In this document: piece after piece, positions 41,701 through 45,251 of the stretch
Layout: each line of letters opens with the position of its first letter
Position numbering within the stretch: position 1 is the stretch's first letter
NCBI RefSeq assembly: GCF_014779655.1
Contig: NZ_JACXYX010000025.1
Coordinates: 1-45,251, forward strand
Length of the DNA stretch: 45,251 bases
Direction of reading: 5' to 3'
Source of the DNA: Nocardioides ganghwensis
GTDB lineage: Bacteria > Actinomycetota > Actinomycetes > Propionibacteriales > Nocardioidaceae
Notes under the pieces: model-generated
What the model was told of the DNA's origin: nothing
Databases searched by the model: none
What the model saw: the letters and a program-made list of their open reading frames with translations, nothing else
Made by a program: the position numbers and the translations under genes

Positions 41701-42435
41701 CTAGCGCCGAGTCTTCGAGTAGCAGATCAGCGCGCGGTCGCCGGACTTCCAGGCGGCCTTCGACGGCCAGCCGAACCGGTAGGACCGCGACGTCACCGCG
41801 CTGCGGCAGCGCTGGGTCCCGATGCGCTTCCACGCCTTCTCGCTGGGGTAGCGCGACGCCTTCACCTTGATCGCGGCGGTGGCGCGGAACGTGTGCTTGT
41901 CGGAGCAGACCGTCAGCCGGAAGTCGCGACCGGTCAGGCAGCGCGACACCGACTTCTTGTAGGGAGGCTTCCCGAGTGCCAGCTTGGCCGGGAGCGGCTC
42001 CAGCGAGGCGCCACCGAGGACGAGGTCGCACCGCAGCCAGCGCGCGCCGGCGGCCTGCTGCTCGGGCGTCGGGATGAAGTAGCCGATGTTGTAGGCGCTC
42101 AGCCGCATGCCGAGCATCGACGTGCGGAGCACCTTGCGCTGCTCGGGGAAGCACGTCTTCAGCGCGAATCGGGTCAGCGGCGCGAACCTGTCGTAGGTCA
42201 GGTCCGCGGGCAGCTGGGCGACGACGATGGTCCGGGCGGTGTGGGTGCCGGCGCAGTCGACCGGCGCCTCGACGTAGGAGTTGGCCGCGAGCTCCTCGAC
42301 GTCCATGTCGAAGCACTGCCCGACGACGGGCGCGCCGTACGTCGGGTCCGCGGCGTTGGCCGGCCCGGTGCCGGTGGCGAGGGTGGCCGCGACGAGGGCG
42401 GCGACTGCGGCGCTGAGTCCGAGACGGCGGGTCAT
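41701..42435 (-). CDS. secreted septum-formation family protein
   Basis: 244 residues. A signal peptide (MTRRLGLSAAVAALVAATLATGTG, cleaved near ANA-AD) leads into two similar halves of about 100 residues, each with paired cysteines and His: GQCFDMDV...VDCAGTHTAR and SRCLTGRDFRLTVCSDKHTF. The (V/P)xCxxxHxxx pattern and RWLRCDL match the actinobacterial septum_form family (PF13845-like), surface proteins whose role is not well known. The ATG has TAGGTT (minus strand 42448-42443) seven bases upstream. It is divergent from the aldolase gene. Confidence 0.75.
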   Translation of the reverse strand: MTRRLGLSAAVAALVAATLATGTGPANAADPTYGAPVVGQCFDMDVEELAANSYVEAPVDCAGTHTARTIVVAQLPADLTYDRFAPLTRFALKTCFPEQRKVLRTSMLGMRLSAYNIGYFIPTPEQQAAGARWLRCDLVLGGASLEPLPAKLALGKPPYKKSVSRCLTGRDFRLTVCSDKHTFRATAAIKVKASRYPSEKAWKRIGTQRCRSAVTSRSYRFGWPSKAAWKSGDRALICYSKTRR

Positions 42436-42555
42436 GGATGTCAACCTAGGCCTGACGGGGGGTGGACGCCAGCCCCATGTGGGTGGATCGCGGCGCCTCT
42501 GGTCCTCACGGAGTGAGACGCTCGGTCGCCGGATTCGCGACTCGCGGGTAGCCAC

Positions 42556-42561
42556 TAGGGT
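42556..42561 (+). promoter_or_regulatory. -10 element of fba
   Basis: TAGGGT, here followed by a leader of about 32 nt with AGAGGAGA (42586-42593) before the ATG at 42600, so unlike most genes nearby fba has a normal ribosome binding site. Confidence 0.55.
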
Positions 42562-42599
42562 TGGGAGCGCCTGCCTGACCGCTTCAGAGGAGATCCCCG

Positions 42600-43634
42600 A
42601 TGCCCATCGCCACCCCCGAGGTCTACGCGCAGATGCTGGACGCGGCGAAGTCGAAGTCCTTCGCCTACCCGGCCATCAACGTGTCGTCCTCCCAGACGCT
42701 CAACGCCGCGCTGAAGGGCTTCGCCGACGCCGGCTCCGACGGCATCATCCAGGTGTCCACCGGCGGTGCGGAGTACCTCTCCGGCCCGTCCGTGAAGGAC
42801 ATGGTGACCGGCTCCGTGGCGTTCGCCGCCTACGCCGCCGAGGTCGCGAAGAACTACCCCGTCAACATCGCGCTGCACACCGACCACTGCCCCAAGGACA
42901 AGCTCGACGGCTTCGTCCGCCCGCTGCTCGACATCTCCGCCGAGCGCGTGGCCCGCGGCGAGGCGCCGCTGTTCCAGTCGCACATGTGGGACGGCTCGGC
43001 CGTGCCCCTGGAGGAGAACCTCCAGATCGCCCAGGAGCTGCTCGCCAAGTGCGCCGCGGCCCACATCGTCCTCGAGATCGAGGTCGGCGTCGTCGGTGGC
43101 GAGGAGGACGGCGTCGCCAACGAGATCAACGACCAGCTCTACACCACCCCCGAGGACGCGATCGCCACGATCAAGGCCCTCGGCTCCGGCGAGAACGGCC
43201 GCTACATGACGGCCCTGACCTTCGGCAACGTGCACGGCGTCTACAAGCCCGGCAACGTCAAGCTGCGCCCCGAGATCCTCAAGACCGCGCAGGAGGCAGC
43301 CGCCTCCGAGCTCGGCCTCGGCGCCGACGCGCGCCCGTTCGACCTCGTCTTCCACGGCGGCTCCGGCTCGACCGCGCAGGAGATCAGCGACGCCGTCGAC
43401 TTCGGCGTGGTGAAGATGAACGTCGACACCGACACCCAGTACGCCTTCACCCGTCCCGTCGCGGCGCACATGTTCGCCCACTACGACGGCGTGCTCAAGG
43501 TCGACGGCGAGGTCGGCAACAAGAAGCAGTACGACCCCCGCGCCTGGGGCAAGGCGGCCGAGGCCGGCATGGCGGCCCGCATCGTCGAGGCCTGCGAGAA
43601 CCTGCGCTCCGCCGGCACGTCGCTGGGCGGCTGA
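42600..43634 (+). CDS. fba: class II fructose-bisphosphate aldolase
   Basis: 344 residues. Zinc ligands and catalytic residues appear in order: ALHTDHCPKDKL, QSHMWDGSAVPL, IEVGVVGGEEDG, LTFGNVHGVYKPGNV, FHGGSGSTAQEI and VKMNVDTDTQYAF. It splits fructose 1,6-bisphosphate into the two triose phosphates in glycolysis and works in reverse in gluconeogenesis. A -10 element TAGGGT and AGGAGA ribosome binding site precede it. Its transcript probably ends at the 74-bp palindrome at 43672-43745. Confidence 0.96.
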   Translation: MPIATPEVYAQMLDAAKSKSFAYPAINVSSSQTLNAALKGFADAGSDGIIQVSTGGAEYLSGPSVKDMVTGSVAFAAYAAEVAKNYPVNIALHTDHCPKDKLDGFVRPLLDISAERVARGEAPLFQSHMWDGSAVPLEENLQIAQELLAKCAAAHIVLEIEVGVVGGEEDGVANEINDQLYTTPEDAIATIKALGSGENGRYMTALTFGNVHGVYKPGNVKLRPEILKTAQEAAASELGLGADARPFDLVFHGGSGSTAQEISDAVDFGVVKMNVDTDTQYAFTRPVAAHMFAHYDGVLKVDGEVGNKKQYDPRAWGKAAEAGMAARIVEACENLRSAGTSLGG

Positions 43635-43671
43635 GCCAGCCCGCCAGTCCCGAGAACCCGGCTGGACGCTC

Positions 43672-43745
43672 CCGGTAACGGGTCGCAACAAGCACTCCCG
43701 CCCCCACTGATGGGGGCGGGAGTGCTGTTCTGGACCCGTTACCGG
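43672..43745. repeat. 74-bp symmetrical palindromic element, copy 1 (also probable fba terminator)
   Basis: Symmetrical layout: outer arms CCGGTAACGGGTC and GACCCGTTACCGG (13 bases, perfect), 6-base internal gaps on both sides, inner arms AGCACTCCCGCCCCC and GGGGGCGGGAGTGCT (15 bases, perfect) and a 6-base loop. It lies 38 bases after the fba stop and 22 bases before the 3' end of the convergent AbiEi/DUF559-like gene, so it can end transcription from both sides. Confidence 0.85.
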
Positions 43746-43766
43746 TCCCGCTGGGCGCGGATCGCC

Positions 43767-44756
43767 TCAGCCGGCACGGACCCGCGCCGAGCGCGGCAGG
43801 ATGTACGGCGCGAGGTCGTCGATCGAGGTGCCGAAGCGTCGGCAGGTGTCGTCGAACTCCCGGCCGAGTCGCTGCAGCGCGGCCCGCCGCCCGGCGAAGC
43901 AGTCGTGGTGCGTGATCCGCGAGGCACCCAGCTTGAAGCCCGAGACGAAGTCCTGCCGCAGCTTCTCGTCGAGCAGTGAGCCTTCCGGGTCGTCGTCGTA
44001 CTTGATCAGGCCGTCGACCTCGAACACGTGGCGACCGACGCGCATGTCGCACCAGGCCCGCCGATTGCCGTCGGTGATGCCGAACTGGGTCTGCGGCGTC
44101 CCGACGCCGAGCTCGATCACCAGGCCCCGCGCCAGCGACTCCAGGTAGCTCTCGGCGCCGGGGTCGGCGAGCTCGACGGCGCGGTCGATCCGCCGCTTGT
44201 GCGGCCAGCCCCGCATCGGCTCGGCGGCCCGCTCGAGTTCCGCGCGGGTGATGCCCTGCCGCAGCGCGGCGTCGCACGCGGCCATCCCGGGCCAGAGGCC
44301 GTGCAGACGAGTCATGTCCAGAGCCGTCCGCGCTGCATCCAGGACGAGGAACCCGTCGGTCCGGATGACCTGCCGGTCCGCGAAGGGCGCGCCGTGCGTG
44401 ATGATGCCACCCGTCGTCCGCGTCGCCCGATGGCTGGTCCTCGCGACGTGCGGCGCGCTGGTGCGGGCATCAGGCACGCCGAGGCGGTGGACGATCGCGG
44501 CCGAGTCGTGCGTGAAGACGGGTTCGGCGGCGACGGCCAGGACCACAGCCCTCATCCGCAGCATCGGTGCCTCACGGAACGGCTCCGCGGCGGCGTACGC
44601 CTCGCCGTCGGCGTACACGCCCTTGCGGAGTCGCACCCACTCGCCGCACGCCACCAGGCGGGCCACGTCGCGAGGCTGTAGGCCGGCGTCAAGTGCCTGG
44701 CCATGGGTGATGAGCCCGTGCTGGGCGCGTGCTGGCAGGTAGCCCTGGAGGTCCAT
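43767..44756 (-). CDS. AbiEi-like/DUF559 protein with Vsr-type nuclease-like C-terminus
   Basis: 329 residues. The N-terminus HGLITHGQALDAGLQPRDVARLVACGEWVRLRKGVYAD is the winged-helix domain seen in type IV AbiEi antitoxins. The middle has ALDMTRLHGLWPGMAACDAALR. The C-terminal 110 residues (ESYLESLARGLVIE, TPQTQFGI, WCDMRVGRHVFEVDGLIKY) follow the DUF559/Vsr order of Glu, Asp and ExD residues of a small endonuclease fold. No AbiEii toxin is adjacent. GAGGCT (minus strand 44768-44763) lies six bases before the ATG. Two 74-bp palindromes bracket the gene, which is compatible with a mobile or recombining cassette. Nuclease activity is inferred from fold motifs only. Confidence 0.72.
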   Translation of the reverse strand: MDLQGYLPARAQHGLITHGQALDAGLQPRDVARLVACGEWVRLRKGVYADGEAYAAAEPFREAPMLRMRAVVLAVAAEPVFTHDSAAIVHRLGVPDARTSAPHVARTSHRATRTTGGIITHGAPFADRQVIRTDGFLVLDAARTALDMTRLHGLWPGMAACDAALRQGITRAELERAAEPMRGWPHKRRIDRAVELADPGAESYLESLARGLVIELGVGTPQTQFGITDGNRRAWCDMRVGRHVFEVDGLIKYDDDPEGSLLDEKLRQDFVSGFKLGASRITHHDCFAGRRAALQRLGREFDDTCRRFGTSIDDLAPYILPRSARVRAG

Positions 44757-44879
44757 GGCTGGAGCCTCGGACGTTCAACCCCGCTCGTACGAGGGCGCTG
44801 AGCGCCGCCTGTGGAGGAGCGGGGCTTGATCCAGCCTGTGGATGATCCTGGGCCCGTGTCCTGCCGCCCTACCGTCCTC

Positions 44880-44953
44880 GCGGCAACTGCCCGAAATGAG
44901 CACTCCCGCCCCCGTCAGTGGGGGCGGGAGTGCTGTTTCGGACCCGTTACCGG
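44880..44953. repeat. 74-bp palindromic element, copy 2
   Basis: Same length and inner hairpin as copy 1 (AGCACTCCCGCCCCC and GGGGGCGGGAGTGCT at 44899-44934) and the same right arm GACCCGTTACCGG (44941-44953). The left arm is degraded (8 of 13 positions kept) and the loop differs. Confidence 0.85.
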
Positions 44954-45003
44954 CCCAGCGGCCGGTGAGCACCGGCCCAGCGGCGGGTGAGCGGCGGGTG
45001 AGC
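44949..45003 (+). repeat. 22-base tandem repeat, 2.5 copies
   Basis: ACCGGCCCAGCGGCCGGTGA plus GC is followed directly by a near copy with one change, then by an 11-base half copy (GGCGGGTGAGC). The first unit begins within the last bases of palindrome copy 2, so the array grew out of that element's edge. Confidence 0.7.
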
Positions 45004-45015
45004 GGAGGCGTACGC

Positions 45016-45021
45016 CCTAGC
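45016..45021. other. probable IS481 target site CCTAGC
   Basis: Matches the NCTAGN hexamer known as the duplicated target of Bordetella IS481. It directly precedes a TGT that would begin the inserted element at 45022. Confidence 0.5.
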
Positions 45022-45251
45022 TGTACCCGGCCATCAGGTTGGTAGCAGTCGGCTGATCGGCGGCTTGCCCTTGAGTGAGCTGTGGCGGCGTTCAGTGTTG
45101 TAGTACTCGAGCCAAGGGGCAAGAGCAGCGGTGCGGTCGTCGTTGCTGGTGAAGACTTGGCGGTAGGCCCACTCGGTCGCCAGGGTTCGGTTCAGCCTCT
45201 CCACCTTCCCGTTCTGCCATGGGCAGTGAGGGCGGATGAACTTCTGCCTGA
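45022..45251 (-). mobile_element. IS481-family insertion sequence, 3' end only
   Basis: Begins TGTACCCGGCCATCAGG next to CCTAGC. Only the end carrying the transposase C-terminus is in the window, so its far inverted repeat and second target copy cannot be checked. Confidence 0.6.
45034..45251 (-). CDS. IS481-family transposase, C-terminal part (cut by window edge)
   Basis: On the minus strand the frame from the window edge encodes 71 residues ending at a TGA (45036-45034). FIRPHCPWQNGKVERLNRTL carries the third catalytic acid (E of KVER) of the DDE integrase core, and EYYNTERRHSSLKGKPP is the typical C-terminal phrase of IS481 and IS3-like integrases. It would catalyse transposition of the element. 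The N-terminal helix-turn-helix and first two Asp residues are outside the window, so intactness is unknown. Confidence 0.85.
   Translation of the reverse strand, partial: RQKFIRPHCPWQNGKVERLNRTLATEWAYRQVFTSNDDRTAALAPWLEYYNTERRHSSLKGKPPISRLLPT

Noticed and set aside
42555..43691. 378-codon frame antisense to fba
   Set aside because: Overlaps the aldolase completely and shows no conserved features.

Overview
The base composition (very high G+C, strong G/C at third codon positions), the many GTG starts, the actinobacterial SigE-type ECF sigma factor, an HspR-type operator before clpB and the aerobic cobalamin genes point to a high-G+C actinobacterium. Gene content and repeat style fit Nocardioides or a close relative of the Nocardioidaceae; this is inference, since no rRNA or other phylogenetic marker lies in the window. 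About 40 genes are supported. No tRNA, rRNA, CRISPR array or prophage is visible. Both window edges fall inside insertion sequences: the last 38 codons of an IS30-type transposase on the left, and the 3' end of an IS481-type transposase on the right, abutting a CCTAGC site.

Region by region. 0-4.7 kb: a secreted protein, a DUF1622 membrane protein, a SigE-family sigma factor translationally coupled to its membrane-anchored partner, a decayed gene, a small protein, a GNAT acetyltransferase and a SRPBCC protein. 5-8.2 kb: a tight three-gene operon coding for a chimeric WXG100-like/beta-propeller/EspC-like protein, a propeller-like lipoprotein and a small tyrosine phosphatase; this is the best candidate for an undescribed system. 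8.2-9.5 kb: a SixA-like phosphatase and a Gly/Asp-tailed membrane protein. 9.5-18.5 kb: aerobic cobalamin genes, cobH-cobIJ-cobM leftward and cobN-cobF rightward, each behind its own cobalamin riboswitch, with cobG between them. Several families of short palindromic repeats are packed into this cluster. Some sit in frame inside cobIJ and cobN, and one ends exactly at the stop codon of a shortened cobG. 18.5-24 kb: clpB behind a HAIR operator, a CPBP protease and a secreted metalloprotease. 24-34.3 kb: DoxX protein, D-2-hydroxyacid oxidase and dehydrogenase (divergent), a GAF-GAF histidine kinase, GNAT, a flavoprotein, an epimerase-like protein, a YihY protein, and a PfkB kinase/cysteine hydrolase pair. 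34.4-38.4 kb: an ABC exporter pair and two Pro/Gly/Gln-rich membrane proteins. 38.4-43.7 kb: core metabolism and envelope genes (aminotransferase, pyrE, DedA, TrmH-type methyltransferase, septum-formation protein, class II aldolase). 43.7-45.25 kb: an AbiEi/DUF559-like protein bracketed by two 74-bp palindromic elements, then tandem repeats and the IS481 end.

A pattern that runs through the window is a -10 hexamer (TAGGGT, TAGGCT, GAGGCT, TAGCGT and similar) ending 6-8 nt before an ATG or GTG, with no Shine-Dalgarno sequence. At least fifteen genes have it, so leaderless transcription appears to be the default here, and the pattern was used to choose start codons. By contrast, genes inside operons use GGAGG-type sites or 1-4 base stop/start overlaps.
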